Source of the DNA: Dendrolimus kikuchii
Lineage: Eukaryota; Arthropoda; Insecta; Lepidoptera; Lasiocampidae
Direction of reading: 5' to 3'
Assembly (NCBI GenBank): GCA_019925095.2
Contig: CM034413.1
Coordinates: forward strand, 563,001 to 627,000
Length of the DNA stretch: 64,000 bases
Under the pieces are notes generated by a model. The model was not told the origin of the DNA. It was given only the letters and a program-made list of their open reading frames with translations, and ran no database searches. Shown here one piece after another: positions 1 to 9,933 of the stretch (position 1 is its first letter; the number at the start of each line of letters is the position of its first letter). The position numbers were made by a program, and so were the translations under genes.

Positions 1-799
1 ACACCTCCCAGCCAAACTCTCGTAATTTTTGCAGAGTGGCTAAAGATTTGTAAGGTCTAGCGTTATCATGGTGAAAAACCACACCCCTTCTGTTGATTAA
101 TTCCGGCCGCTTTCTCTCAACTTCTTGTTTTAATCTCATCAGTTGTTCCCAGTACAGTTCAGAATCGATGCTCCTGCCTGGCGGTAACAGCTCATTATGA
201 ATAATGCCCTTCCAATCCCACCATACACACAGCATCACCTTGTAGCGAGTTAACCCGGGTTTCGCCACAGTCTGTGAAGCCTGGCCGGCCTTTGACCATG
301 ATCTTTTTCGCACGTTCTTGTTGTACGTGATCCACTTTTCATTACCAGTTATCAGCTTGTTCAAAAATGGTTCGGTTTCATTACGTCGTAATAAATAATC
401 ACAAATGAGTACACGATTCATTAGGTTTCTTTCAGTGAGCTCATGAGGCACCCAAATATCGAGCTTTTTTGTGTACCCAGCTTTTTTCAAATACGCCAAA
501 ACCGTTTTGTGGTCAATTCCCAGTTCTCCAGCTACATCGTAACTACTAATATGCCGATCTTGCTCCACTTTTTCAAAAATGGCATCAATTTTGTCCGTAA
601 CAGGGCGACCAGAGCGACGTGCATCTTTGATATCAAAATTTCCGGATTGAAAACGCTTAAACCAAATTTGCGCTACTCTCACAGATACTGCATTAGGTCC
701 ATAAACATCACAATTTTTTTTCGCGGCTTGTGTTGCATTTTTACCTTTTTTGTAGTAAAATTTTAAAATGTATCGAATTTCTTCATTAGATTCACTCAT
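1..799 (-). CDS. mariner transposase, N-terminal 266 codons, cut by window edge
   Basis: Cut-and-paste transposase of the Tc1/mariner superfamily, resembling the cecropia-type mariners of moths. Read on the minus strand from the ATG at 799, the frame stays open to base 1 with no stop or frameshift. The N-terminal half carries the helix-turn-helix DNA-binding region (VAQIWFKRFQSGNFD, then GRPVTD). The catalytic region follows: TGNEKW at about residue 153, WWDWKG, and HHDNARP close to the window edge. In mariners the three acidic residues form D,D34D; here the first Asp reads Asn (codon at 343-341), so this copy should be inactive although its frame is intact. The second mariner, at 13734, keeps Asp at that site but is broken elsewhere. 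The last roughly 80 residues lie outside the window. Confidence 0.93.
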   Translation of the reverse strand, partial: MSESNEEIRYILKFYYKKGKNATQAAKKNCDVYGPNAVSVRVAQIWFKRFQSGNFDIKDARRSGRPVTDKIDAIFEKVEQDRHISSYDVAGELGIDHKTVLAYLKKAGYTKKLDIWVPHELTERNLMNRVLICDYLLRRNETEPFLNKLITGNEKWITYNKNVRKRSWSKAGQASQTVAKPGLTRYKVMLCVWWDWKGIIHNELLPPGRSIDSELYWEQLMRLKQEVERKRPELINRRGVVFHHDNARPYKSLATLQKLREFGWEV

Positions 800-980
800 T
801 TTAACAATAAGAAAAACAAATGAAAAACACACATTTTCCGAATTTGAATTTGGAAGTGTCTTCTTTAAAATTAAAACTTTTTAATGATACCAAAACCAGC
901 CAGATACAAATGGTATAGCCAAAGAGATCTTATTACAAGTTCATACATACTATATGCGAATATAATTTTTCCCCAACCTA
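1..980 (-). mobile_element. mariner element copy 1 (partial), with terminal inverted repeat
   Basis: Includes the transposase ORF, its 5' leader (800-950) and a terminal repeat ending about 980, seen as ttttccccaaccta, which matches the ends of the second mariner at 13552 and 17699. SINE-A sequence begins right after it (982), in the middle of that family's consensus. The element therefore probably jumped into an older SINE-A copy, whose other half lies beyond the window. Confidence 0.85.
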
Positions 981-981
981 T

Positions 982-1090
982 CACTTTAGACCAGGGTTGG
1001 TAGCCATCCAGTCGGGAAAATGCCCTACCATCTGGCTGTGGGTTATTTTGTCGCCTCTTACGAATGGTCGCCTGGTCGCAGGAAATTATA
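982..1090 (-). mobile_element. SINE-A fragment next to mariner
   Basis: Matches the SINE-A middle-to-head part (ctttagaccaggg through gtcgcctcttacga to gcaggaaatt). It starts at the mariner end, as expected if mariner split it at a TA. The sequence from 1091 to about 1530 is A+T-rich and shows no recognisable feature. Confidence 0.75.
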
Positions 1091-1529
1091 TGATCTCGCA
1101 GAATACTCGCATTGTCCACTTCCCTCGCTACTTCTCTGTCCACTGCCGTGGAAGCAAGCATAGTATAAATGGGATAAAGCCATAAATAACAGCCAATCGC
1201 TATCAAACAGCATGACAATATATCGATACCACTCCATCTAAGATAATAAATACGCGTAATGTTCCCAGCAATATATTGCGGATATAAATCATTTTGAATT
1301 TGAAAGGCATTTTGTATCGCCCTGGGCTATCTGTTCGGCTATTTGGTTTCTTTTGTACAAAAATGAGGCCATTTTTCCATTTTAATGCTAACGGCAGTCG
1401 TAACATTGTCCTATATACTAGTTATTTCATATGGATTGTGACGTTGTACTCTAGATACATCAGATTTAATCAATGAAAACAATATGCAACAAGCTTTATA
1501 TTTTTACAAGCTTTTATTTAACGTGCAAT

Positions 1530-1800
1530 GGATGTATGTATGTATGTAAGTTCGGATGGAATATTGCAAGTTAAATTTGACCAACTTCCCGGTGTCAGAT
1601 TGAGCTGAAATTTTGCACGTATATGTATATCGCGTGATGCAATAATATGGTGCCATGGAGTTGATCTGATGATGGAGTCGGAAGGTGGCTGTAGGAACTC
1701 CTGTACTTAATGAGATAGACCCGTCGTGTTTGGGCTCGTTTTACTTGTCTCGGCTAGCACTCTGCAGCTACATGATATCAAGGATCTTAAAAAGCTTTTT
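1530..1800 (-). repeat. Single monomer of the 284-bp tandem repeat family
   Basis: A reverse-strand, diverged copy of the unit tandemly repeated at 49557-50545. It shares the 'ccgggaagttggtcaaattt' and 'agcccaaacacgacgg' blocks and the gatcctggatatcatgtag block. So the unit is a dispersed repeat as well as an array monomer. Bases 1801-1898 are A+T-rich with nothing recognised. Confidence 0.7.
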
Positions 1801-1898
1801 AAATTAAAAAAGCTTATTTTAATAAAAATCTATAGAAAAAACTATTTCTGTACAAACTAACTCTAAACAATATAATTATAATCTAAATCAATAAATAT

Positions 1899-2325
1899 TG
1901 TTACGAGTTGCAAGACTCGAATTAAAATGCCGTTGGAATTACTATAGAATTTATTAGAACTATACAAACATGTATAAAACAGGTACAAATATAACTGGAC
2001 ACAACTAGTACAAACTGCACGATTCAATTACACGCGCAAAGTCCGTCATATTGCTCATCGAATGTACACGTCTTGATCGTATCATAATCGTCGCTTGACT
2101 GTTTCACACCTCCGTTCGGGCATTGTTTTATACAATACAACACTCGACCGCGTGGACTGAAGTTTCCGAGAAACCGTAATCTGCACACCTGCGGCCATAA
2201 ACAAGTACAATAACAATAGAATGTTTTTCTTAATTACAAATTTTAAACACAAAGTAAACAAAAGAAGTCCAATTGCGGGGAAAGGTAATAAACCAGGTGT
2301 GCATTTACTTTGTCGGCGTGTAACA
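1899..2325 (-). mobile_element. Solo LTR, LTR-ATAT family
   Basis: 427 bp beginning TGTTACGAGTTG and ending GTGTAACA, directly flanked on both sides by ATAT (1895-1898 and 2326-2329), a 4-bp target-site duplication. It is shorter than the 484-494 bp copies at 12532 and 42659. There is no internal retrotransposon sequence, so it is a solo LTR. The 4-bp ATAT duplication suits Ty3/gypsy-type integration; the clade is inferred. Confidence 0.85.
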
Positions 2326-2426
2326 ATATGTACATTTATAATTCCCTAAATGGTTATATAATTCTAACATAAAATCGTATATAAAAATATTAACCATTTC
2401 TGTTATGTAAATAACATAACAGAAAG

Positions 2427-2527
2427 TTCGTTTCCGAAGTTTACAATGCCAGGAATCGAACCCGGAGCCTTTGCGTTCCAGCGAGTCCGGCCGGCTATGA
2501 CTTAGCCCGCTCAACCACAGAGGCCGT
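2427..2527 (-). mobile_element. SINE-B tRNA-derived head, truncated
   Basis: On the minus strand it reads ggcctctgtggttgagcggg (box A region) then GGTTCGATTCC (box B), like an RNA polymerase III promoter from a tRNA. The body and tail of SINE-B are missing. It resembles a tRNA only in these boxes; the cloverleaf is not intact. Confidence 0.75.
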
Positions 2528-2567
2528 GTACAAAAATCAAAATACTCAGTGCCATATTTTTTTTATT

Positions 2568-2832
2568 ATACTAGCTGATACCCGCGACTTCTTCCGCGTG
2601 GTGCGGTTTTTTAACTATCCCACGGGAACTCTTTAATTTTTCGGGATCAAAAGTATCCTATGTGTTGACCAGGGATATAAGCTACCACCACTAAAAAAAA
2701 TCATTTAAATCGGTCCAGTCGTTTCAGAGATTAGCCGGTACAAACAGACAGATAAACAGATAAACAAAAAAATTTAAAAAAATCTAAATTATCACACAGA
2801 AATTCGACCTCTACAATTTTATTATATGTATA
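2568..2832. repeat. Rep-P: 'actagctgatacccgcgac' repeat
   Basis: Starts actagctgatacccgcgacttcttccgcg and continues through a 'caaatcggtccagtcgtttcagag' block, a layout common in lepidopteran interspersed repeats. Related fragments are at 4585, 18219, 21220, 39890, 43215, 51030, 56860, 57140 and 60550. The class (RTE tail or Helitron-like) is not settled by what is visible. Confidence 0.5.
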
Positions 2833-3086
2833 GATGCAAAAGTGGATGGATGCAGAAGTCGTGGAAGGCCACGACACACCTTCCATGATCAAATTGATCG
2901 TGTACTAGCAGAAGGTGATGTCAGGAGCCTTAAGAACAGACGAGCGTGCATGACAAGAGTTATGAATGTCAAAGAGGCAAGTGAGGTGTCTAAGAATAAG
3001 CCTAAATGGCACTCTGTTGTTCGTGCCTACCCCGCGAGGGAACTGGCGTGAAGTTATGTATGTATGTATGTATGTATGTATGTATA
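2833..3086 (+). mobile_element. LINE-T 5'-truncated copy
   Basis: Carries the C-terminal end of a LINE reverse transcriptase (GRPRHTFHDQIDRVLAEGD to the stop at 3049-3051), followed by gaagttatg and an (ATGT)n tail at 3055-3086. The open reading frame here is a truncated remnant, not a gene. It abuts Rep-P directly. Bases 3087-3463 show no recognised feature. Confidence 0.85.
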
Positions 3087-3463
3087 GATTTGTTCTGTTG
3101 ATTTGTGTTTGTCTCATTTAAAAAAAAGAGCATACATTATTTTTTCGAACATTCTCGAGACACAAACAAACAATCATTAAGTTCCTTTTTATATATACAT
3201 TTCACAAATCTAGTTTAGCAATAAATCGAATCTCGTCCCAATATTCCGTTCGACAAGAACCTTTTTATGTAACCGACTACAATAAAGGCGGTATTCGGCA
3301 ATGATTTGTGTCGTACCTTTTTCTCGACGACATAAATTATGTGAACAACGGTCAAATATGACGCAAATAAGAAACTAAATACAACATTCAGGGAGCTTAA
3401 AAGCAGGGTATCCCAGACTTTTCGTATTCATACAATTTGTCAAATGCATAAATTTTCATTACA

Positions 3464-3764
3464 TTTTTTTTTATTGCAGGAGTTCAACAGACAGGCAGAC
3501 GGCCCACTTGATGGTAAGCGGTTACCATCGCCTATGGACATTTGTAACACCAAATGCGCTGCTGCTCTCTTAAGGGAGACTGGAACCTGGTCACTAATGC
3601 CGGAACACAACTCAATGCTGTTATGGCGGCAAACTTTAGACCAGGGGTGGTAGCCATCCAGTCGGGCAAATACCCTACCACCTGGCTGTGGGTTGTTTTG
3701 TCGCCTCTTACGACAGGCCGCCCCAACGCAGGAAATTGTATTCTTCCTCCGTTCTTGCACGGAT
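3464..3764 (-). mobile_element. SINE-A, near full length
   Basis: On the plus strand it begins ttttttttattgcagg (poly-A tail reversed) and ends ttcttgcacggat (the element's head). The 'acaccaaatgcg' stretch lacks the usual 'ggtgctaca'. Bases 3765-4120 contain no recognised gene. Confidence 0.85.
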
Positions 3765-4120
3765 GAAACATAATAAAATTTCGCAATATGGACATACATA
3801 ACTGTCAATGGTATGATGTCGTCCCTCACGTTCAGGTCGGGTACACGGCGATGACGCGTGTTATCACTCGCCGCCCGACGCCATAAGAGGACTTAAAGTA
3901 GTGGCGTTTCCATTTGATACTGACTCATTGTTATATTTTGATCACTTGAAACAATATTCTTCTGATGATGACTGCGTCCACGCTTGACGTGGAATTCCTG
4001 CGGGATTTTCGGGATTTATAGATATTATCTATGGTTTGCATAGATTTCTAAATGTATTGGACGTTATGCTGTGCAGTTTTATTTTCTAAAAATGTGTAAA
4101 ATTACTCTAAAATGAACAAT

Positions 4121-4204
4121 AGTTGTAGGATATTGATAGTTTTATCCGTGCAGGAACGGAGAAAGAATACAATTTCCTGCGAGTTGTAGGATATTGATAG
4201 TTTT
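4121..4204 (+). mobile_element. 38-bp SINE-A head between 23-bp direct repeats
   Basis: Bases 4144-4181 are only the first 38 bp of SINE-A, the part forming the GCAGGAA...TTCCTGC hairpin. They are flanked by perfect 23-bp direct repeats (4121-4143 and 4182-4204, beginning AGTTGTAGGATATT). This is far longer than other duplications seen in the window. Confidence 0.8.
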
Positions 4205-4584
4205 TGAGTAGTAATTATGGATTTTGTGAGAAATGTGAACTGTATAGACAAATGTGACCTTTTGAGTTGTCACAAGAACTCCGATGAATGGCACTAGCTG
4301 ATTACCTACAGTTCAGCTGTGCTACATATAGGCTTAAGAAAATGAATAAACTATATTGTAAACTAAGATCTGGCTTAAAGGCCTAGCTGCCAAGCCATAA
4401 ACCTAAACAAATAATAAATCTAAATGTATTGACAGCAAGGAGAATCGTTTCCCAGGGACGAAAAGTGCTGTTTTCACGCCTGTGATTAGACAACTCCAAA
4501 CGTACTTTCAGAATGTGAGAAATGAAAAATAATTAAACACCATCATTAATCACATTCAAATATATTCTATGTCATTCAGGAATA

Positions 4585-4690
4585 ATGTACTTTTCTACTG
4601 GTGAAAGAATTTTTAAAATCGGTTCTGTAGTTCGAGAGATTCCTTCCTACAAACAAACGCACAAACTACCTCTTTATAATATTAGTATAA
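4585..4690. repeat. Rep-P fragment
   Basis: The block 'aaaatcggttctgtagttcgagagatt' to 'ctctttataatattagtataaa' matches the right end of the 18219 copy. No coding content. Confidence 0.45.
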
Positions 4691-4795
4691 AGTTGTAATC
4701 AAGATAAATTCTAATGTTTCTAGCATGTGTCCAGTACAAATTTCAATTTTAGTTCAAACACCGTCTTCAATTGACTTAAATGATGCGAATAATAT

Positions 4796-5422
4796 TGTTA
4801 CGACCGACAAAGACCATTCACACCTGCAGTTACCTTTCGGCGTTAGGACTTCTTTTGTTTACTTTGTGTTTAAAATTTGTAATTAGAAAAACAACCCATT
4901 GTGTATTGTAATTTTTATGGTAGTCATTAGCCAGGTGTGATTCTTACAAATTCAGTCGACAGTCATATTGTATTTGTACAGTATAAAGGAATGCCCCAAG
5001 GGAGGGGCGAGGCAGTCAAGCGATAACCACAAGCGAGGCAAGACGTGTGTACATTCGATAATCTATATAGTGACGGACTTTGCGCGTGTTATTGAATCGT
5101 GCATTACGTTGGAACTGATTGTGTTCAGTTATATTTGTACCTGTGTTATACGTGTTTGTATACATACATACATAACTTCACGCCAGTTCCCTTGCGGGGT
5201 AGGCACGAACAACAGAGCGCCATTTAGGCTTATTCTTACACACCTCACTTGCTTCTTTGACATTCATAACTCTTGTCATGCACGCTCGTCTGTTCTTAAG
5301 GCTCCTGACATCACCTTCTGCTAGTACACGATCAATTTGATCATGGAAGGTGTTTGTATAGTTCTAAGAAATTCTATAATAATTCCAACGGCATTTTAAT
5401 TCGAGTCCTGCAACTCGTAACA
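4796..5422 (+). mobile_element. Solo LTR (LTR-ATAT) interrupted by a LINE-T
   Basis: Begins TGTTACGACC, ends CTCGTAACA, and is flanked by ATAT (4792-4795, 5423-5426). Near the 3' end it reads cgtgtttgta, is interrupted by the LINE-T at 5163-5349, and resumes at tttgtatagttctaa. Much of the promoter side is rearranged compared with 58808-59224. The order is clear: the LTR was in place before the LINE-T. Confidence 0.85.
5163..5349 (-). mobile_element. LINE-T nested in the solo LTR
   Basis: 3' end of LINE-T (TACA-repeat tail, then the RT C-terminus in reverse), flanked by an 11-bp target-site duplication GTGTTTGTATA at 5152-5162 and 5350-5360. The 5' end shares ggtgt with the target, so the exact junction is ambiguous by a few bases. 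Confidence 0.85.
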
Positions 5423-5687
5423 ATATCAATCTAAACGAGGTCTAGAAAAAGTTATCAATTACTTTTAAAAATATAGGTAATTACCGGTATTTTCGAAAAA
5501 GATACTGCCATACCATTATATTTTTTACCGTCACTTGGTAACTTGTATAATTTTAACCTTATAATATAACGTTAAAAATCGTATGTATAACGTTATACGC
5601 ATCGGTAATTTTGACGTCATTTCAAGCGACGTTGCCATTTCTAAGAATTGGCTTTATTACGTGCATGTTACCGAACCAATCGACAAA

Positions 5688-5806
5688 CACATACATACAT
5701 AACTTCACGCCAGTTCCCTTGCGGGCTAGGCACGAACAACAGAGCGCCATTTAGGCTTATTCTTACACACCTCACTTGCTTCTTTGGAATTCATAACTCT
5801 TGTCAT
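5688..5806 (-). mobile_element. LINE-T fragment in Rep-X
   Basis: Tail (ACAT repeats), then the reversed RT C-terminus, stopping after 'cataactcttgtcat'. It interrupts the Rep-X wording 'ccaatcgacc/aacataact'. Confidence 0.8.
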
Positions 5807-5935
5807 CACAACTGTAAATATTACGCGCGCTCTTAGCACAGTGATGTTTGACAATCTATGCGAGTGAAAGAGAGTGACGATGGTAACAAAATATGGTTAA
5901 AATTATCGATAAAAATAGTATTAACGTTGTATTTC

Positions 5936-6250
5936 TCCATCCATGCAGGAATGGAGAAAGAATACAATTTCCTGCGGCCAGGCGGCCTGTCTTAAGAGGC
6001 GACAAAACAACCCACAGCCAGGTGGTAGGGTATTTGCTCGACTGGACGGTGACCACCCCTGGTCTAGAGTATGCCGCCATAACAACCTTGTGTTGTGTTC
6101 CGGTATTAGTGGCCAGGTTCCAGTCTCCCTCAAGAGATCAGCAGCGCATTTGTAGCATCTTTGGTTTTGCAAATGTCCATAGGCGATGGTAACCGCTTTT
6201 CATTAAGTAGGCCGTCTGCCTGTCAGCTGAACTCTTGCAATAAAAAAAAA
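5936..6250 (+). mobile_element. SINE-A, full length, in Rep-X
   Basis: Head catgcaggaatggagaaag at the left, LINE-like tail and gcaataaaaaaaaa at the right. It interrupts Rep-X. Confidence 0.87.
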
Positions 6251-6889
6251 TACATATATATTTTTTACCGGTATAATAGCTAGAAATAGCGGTAAGTTTT
6301 ATAAGGATATTTATTTTTTACCGTTATATGAAATTAGCATAAATGACGATACCAAATTTTTACCGGTATTTCAAGCCCTACCTCGAAGCTTACATCCGGT
6401 CTTTTGACTACTTCCGCCATGTGGTTTTGTTTTTAAAAACTATTTCGATGACAGGTTTATTCATTAGTCTGATATAAAAATAAAATAAAATTAGAAATTC
6501 TAGTTTCAGACCGCTTTCAGATCGGAACGTTGTTTTTACTTTCAAGATATAAGTAAAGTAAGTAAATCGCTATTTTTTCAAAAAACTTTTTCTTCCTTTC
6601 TCTTTCTTTCAATTTCAATTTCGATGGTTTTTCATTTCCTTTTGCTCTTGATTTTTATATAAAACGCTTCTAAATATATATGACAATCCGTTATAATATA
6701 ATAATAAATAACAATAATTGTTGGCAAGTACCATCTGTTTTGGATCCTATTATCAAAAATATTAAGACCCAAACCCAGCAAAAACCCACTCCAGACCACA
6801 AGACACTGTGACCTCTTTCTGCGTACACCAGATCACAAACGAACTTGATTGACAATTTTTTTTTTATTTTACTTCCCACCCATTTTAAT

Positions 6890-7017
6890 ATTGTATAAAA
6901 TTATTAGAGCTAGGCATGTTTGTTGAAGAGTTTCTTGCGCCGCTTCTTATCTTCAAGCCACAACATGTTGCGAAGCGGTGATAGATTAGATTAGGCTCCC
7001 ACAGAGTCTAATCTAAT
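6890..7017 (-). repeat. Repeat with 'gaagaagcggcgcaagaaactc' core
   Basis: Reverse-strand copy of the sequence at 62940-63030, including the 'ggagcctaatctaat' block. Related pieces occur at 49330-49400 and 61970-62010. Such wording is typical of the untranslated ends of lepidopteran non-LTR elements; the class is not proven. Confidence 0.5.
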
Positions 7018-7020
7018 TGA

Positions 7021-7245
7021 CGGCCTCTGTGGTTGAGCGGGCTAAACCTTTGCCGGCCTACCTCACAGCAACGTAGAGGCTCCGGGGTCGATTCCTGGTA
7101 TAGTAAATTTCGGAAATGTATTTTCTCCGTTATTTCTGTGTCGGTGTCTGGGATCGGCCCCAGAGTAGTCCGTTGTATATTACCCATAACAGAAGCGTAA
7201 CTTGCTTAATTTGGGGATATACAATGTGTGTTTGTCTGCCGATTA
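7021..7245 (+). mobile_element. SINE-B, full length
   Basis: tRNA-derived head with tggttgagcggg and box B ggtcgattcc, then the body 'gggatcggccccagagtagtccg', 'cataacagaagcgtaacttgct', and the end 'tgtttgtctgccgatt' plus an A-rich tail. Confidence 0.8.
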
Positions 7246-7315
7246 TTTAAAAAAATATATAAAAAAGAGTAAATAATAACCAACAACAATATTAAAAGTA
7301 TAAAATTAAAATTAG

Positions 7316-7530
7316 TGTAGTGGAACACTTACAAGCCAATAGATGGCGCTGTGCAATAATTGATGTCACAAACGTTTCCCGAAACATACAAAGAATATAT
7401 ACACAATTTCAACTACAACAGATGGGCCTAAGCCTGCGAGGAACAACATTAGCCTCGCTGGAAGATCTTCCTTAAGAACGGAGGAACATTCCATCTCGCT
7501 TCTTCCACCCTCGACGGGGCACCCCCTTCA
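7316..7530 (+). repeat. Left LTR of the TRIM-like element
   Basis: 215 bp, nearly identical to the right copy except for an 18-bp gap and several substitutions around the 'aatttcaactacaacagatggg' region. Confidence 0.7.
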
Positions 7531-8226
7531 CTGGTGACCCTCGACTAACGAACACGCAACCTTCACTTCACCAACTTTCAATCTTCAATAACTTCATTCA
7601 ACCTTCAATCAAGTAACTTCAACTTTCAATTACTTCAAGATCTCAAACTACCTTCAATCAAGTCTCAAAAATTAACTTCAAGATTTCACTCTAACTACAT
7701 AGCACATCAATTCAACCTCAACCTCAAGCACCATTACCACCATCACCATCACACTCTACGCATAACTTAGACACCGAGTATATCCTGCTAGCCTCCACTG
7801 CCAATTATCACTGGTAGCCACTATAGGGTTAAATCGCACATCTGCAACACGATGTACCTCCATCCCTACTACCACGGCTACGCACTCAGGCGACTTCGGC
7901 AACCAAATCACGGCTGCTGTACGGTGCTTTCTGTGGATGGCCACCACTCAACAGCCAACTCAGCCCAGCCATGTGACCCGCTCGAAGCTAATCGCCCACT
8001 CCAACCGTCTTTCCATATGCATTGGAAACTGACACACGAGCTCCTGCTCTCCCGACTCACTGGGACAACCAACAAAGTTCTGACTCACTAGAACTGCTTC
8101 CAGTCCGACTCACAGGACTGCCAAAAAGTGACAAATGAATTGGCATACTACGAGAAGCACTGATAGCTGTGAACAACTCTCCACTTCATTCGTCTACCAT
8201 CGACTTCCAGTCTCAGAAAGGGGGTG

Positions 8227-8454
8227 TGTAGTCGAACACTTACAAGCCAATAGATGGCGCTGTGCAATAATTGATGTCACAAACGTTTCCCGAAACATAC
8301 AAGGAATATATACAAAATTTAACAACTTATATAACAACTATAACAGATGGGCCTAGGCCTGCGAGGAACAACATTAGCCTCGCTGGAAGATCTTCCTTTA
8401 AACGGAGGAGCATTTCATCTCGCTCCTTCCACCCTCTACGGGGCACCCCCTTCA
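8227..8454 (+). repeat. Right LTR of the TRIM-like element
   Basis: Preceded by the purine tract at 8215-8224. It carries an extra 'cttatataacaactat' stretch compared with the left LTR. Confidence 0.7.
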
Positions 8455-8620
8455 ACAAGTTGACGGTAGGCTAAATAAAAATTTAACAATACTCATGGAC
8501 ACTTGACATCTTTGTCTTCCGTGATCATGGCTACTGAAAAGTGGCCGAAACGTCGGAATAATAAAAAATAATTAAATTACCGCGCTTAAAACCGTTAAAG
8601 TTCTGTTAAATAACAACAAG
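8455..8620 (+). repeat. Dispersed repeat, 'ggtaggctaaataaa ... cgcgcttaaaaccgtt'
   Basis: A shorter reverse copy lies at 62360-62415. The segment contains 'gccgaaacgtcggaataataaaaaa', wording common at non-LTR 3' ends. Bases 8621-9040 contain no recognised feature. Confidence 0.45.
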
Positions 8621-9039
8621 TTAATACAATTACATAAAATCAATGCAGCTATTAGGAACATGTACGAACGCACAGACAAAAATATATAATATTTTATTAT
8701 ACATATAATATGTATGCCAAAGTAGTCCCCAAATTTTCATAATACACTAAATTCCATTAATTGGCCCATTTTGGCAGTGGGTTCGTATTTAATGAGGGTT
8801 CGACGTTATTTTCTATGGAGCTATAAATTCGACCAAATACAATCATTACAGCTCTCGTCTCTGTTTAACACATTATCTTTTCGTAAGTGTGAGAGAGACG
8901 AGTATAGATATTAAGCTTTTATTAGAGAAAGATATATGTAGTACTGTGAATAAATTAAGGTAACGTTCATTGGTAATCAAAAGTAATTTTAAAATGCATA
9001 CATAACTATATAAACACATATATAATTACTTGACCTCGT

Positions 9040-9415
9040 TGACTGACATAACAACGCACAGACCAAACTACTGGGGATAGAAATTTTTTTATTCGGATTC
9101 TTGCTATAACGTAGGATGGCGCATTAAGAAAAGATATTTGAAAATTTAACCTTTAAGGGGGTGAAAAATGGGAAGAAAGTTTTAATGAAAATTTGTCAGT
9201 TTCAAAGTAAGAGATACGAAATTATATATACCTAATTTTGATCTATACAGATAAATAAAATTGAAGTGTCTGTTTGTAATGTCAAAATAAAAGATATACA
9301 TATTACGGTACTTATATCAAAAAAAAAATTTTTTAAGTTTTGTCTGTCTGTTTGTTTCGACTCATTTCCGAAACGGTTGTACCGAATTTGATGCGAATTT
9401 CACTGGCAGCACTGA
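9040..9415. repeat. Probable repeat fragment (Rep-P-like)
   Basis: The phrases 'tgtctgtttgtttcgactcatttccgaaacgg' and 'gggggtgaaaaatggg' are typical of dispersed Helitron/RTE-like repeats. No ORF. Low confidence on class. Confidence 0.3.
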
Positions 9416-9530
9416 AAACGATATCAATTACCTTTAAAACTATAGGTAATTACCGGTACTTTCGAAAAAGGTACTGCCATACCGGTATATTTTTTACCGT
9501 TATTTAGTAAGTTTTATGAATTTATTTATT

Positions 9531-9690
9531 TTGAATTGTGTTCCGGCATTAGTGACCAGGTTCCAGTTTCCCTTAAGAGAGCAGCAGCGCATTTGTAGCA
9601 ACTTTGCTGTTACAAATGTCCATAGGCGATGGTAACCGCTTCCATCAAGGGGGCCGCCTGCCTGTCTGCTGATCTCCTGCAATAAAAAAA
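9531..9690 (+). mobile_element. SINE-A 5'-truncated
   Basis: Starts within the element at 'ttgaattgtgttccggc' and runs to gcaataaaaaaa. Loss of the head with the tail kept is the usual result of incomplete reverse transcription. Confidence 0.82.
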
Positions 9691-9933
9691 ATTTAACCTT
9701 TATAATATTACGTTAAAAATCATATGTATAACGTTATACGTATCGGTAATTATTACGTTATTTCAAGCGACGTTGCCATTTTTATGAATTGGCTTTATTA
9801 CAACTGCATGTTACCGAACCAATCGACCAACATAACTCAATATTATGCGCGCTGTTAGCACAGTGCTGTTTGACAACCGTTGTGAGTGAAATAGAGCGAT
9901 GATGGTAGCAAAACATAGTCATAACGGTAAAAT

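Larger units (their letters stand above)
5453..6377. repeat. Rep-X copy 1, interrupted twice
   Basis: A repeat starting atcaattac, rich in TACCGGTA-type palindromes, containing 'gcgacgttgccattt' and 'gttagcacagtg' blocks and ending ttaccggtatttcaagcc. It matches 9423-10488 once the insertions are removed. The present copy holds a LINE-T (5688-5806) and a SINE-A (5936-6250). No terminal inverted repeat is obvious; the class is unknown. Bases 6378-6780 hold only A+T-rich sequence and Rep-P-like wording. Confidence 0.65.
7316..8454 (+). mobile_element. Short non-autonomous LTR element (TRIM-like)
   Basis: Two direct repeats of about 215 and 228 bp (7316-7530, 8227-8454), both beginning TGTAGT.GAACACTTACAAGCC and ending CCCCCTTCA, enclose about 690 bp with no gag or pol. 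A primer-binding-like TGGTGACCCTCGAC follows the left LTR (7532-7545), and a purine tract agaaagggg precedes the right one (8215-8224). Together these are the signatures of an LTR retrotransposon reduced to its cis-acting parts. The internal part at 7555-7720 is a low-complexity run of CTTCAA/ACTTCAA words. Small ORFs inside (for example 7852-8091) have no visible domain. A matching target duplication was not found. Confidence 0.7.

Noticed and set aside
7021..7100. tRNA gene (also 22297, 48300, 56321)
   Set aside because: Boxes A and B are present but no complete cloverleaf, and each is followed by the same SINE-B body.
7852..8091. 79-codon ORF in the TRIM-like element
   Set aside because: Composition follows the element; no gag or pol motif and no second copy to test conservation.
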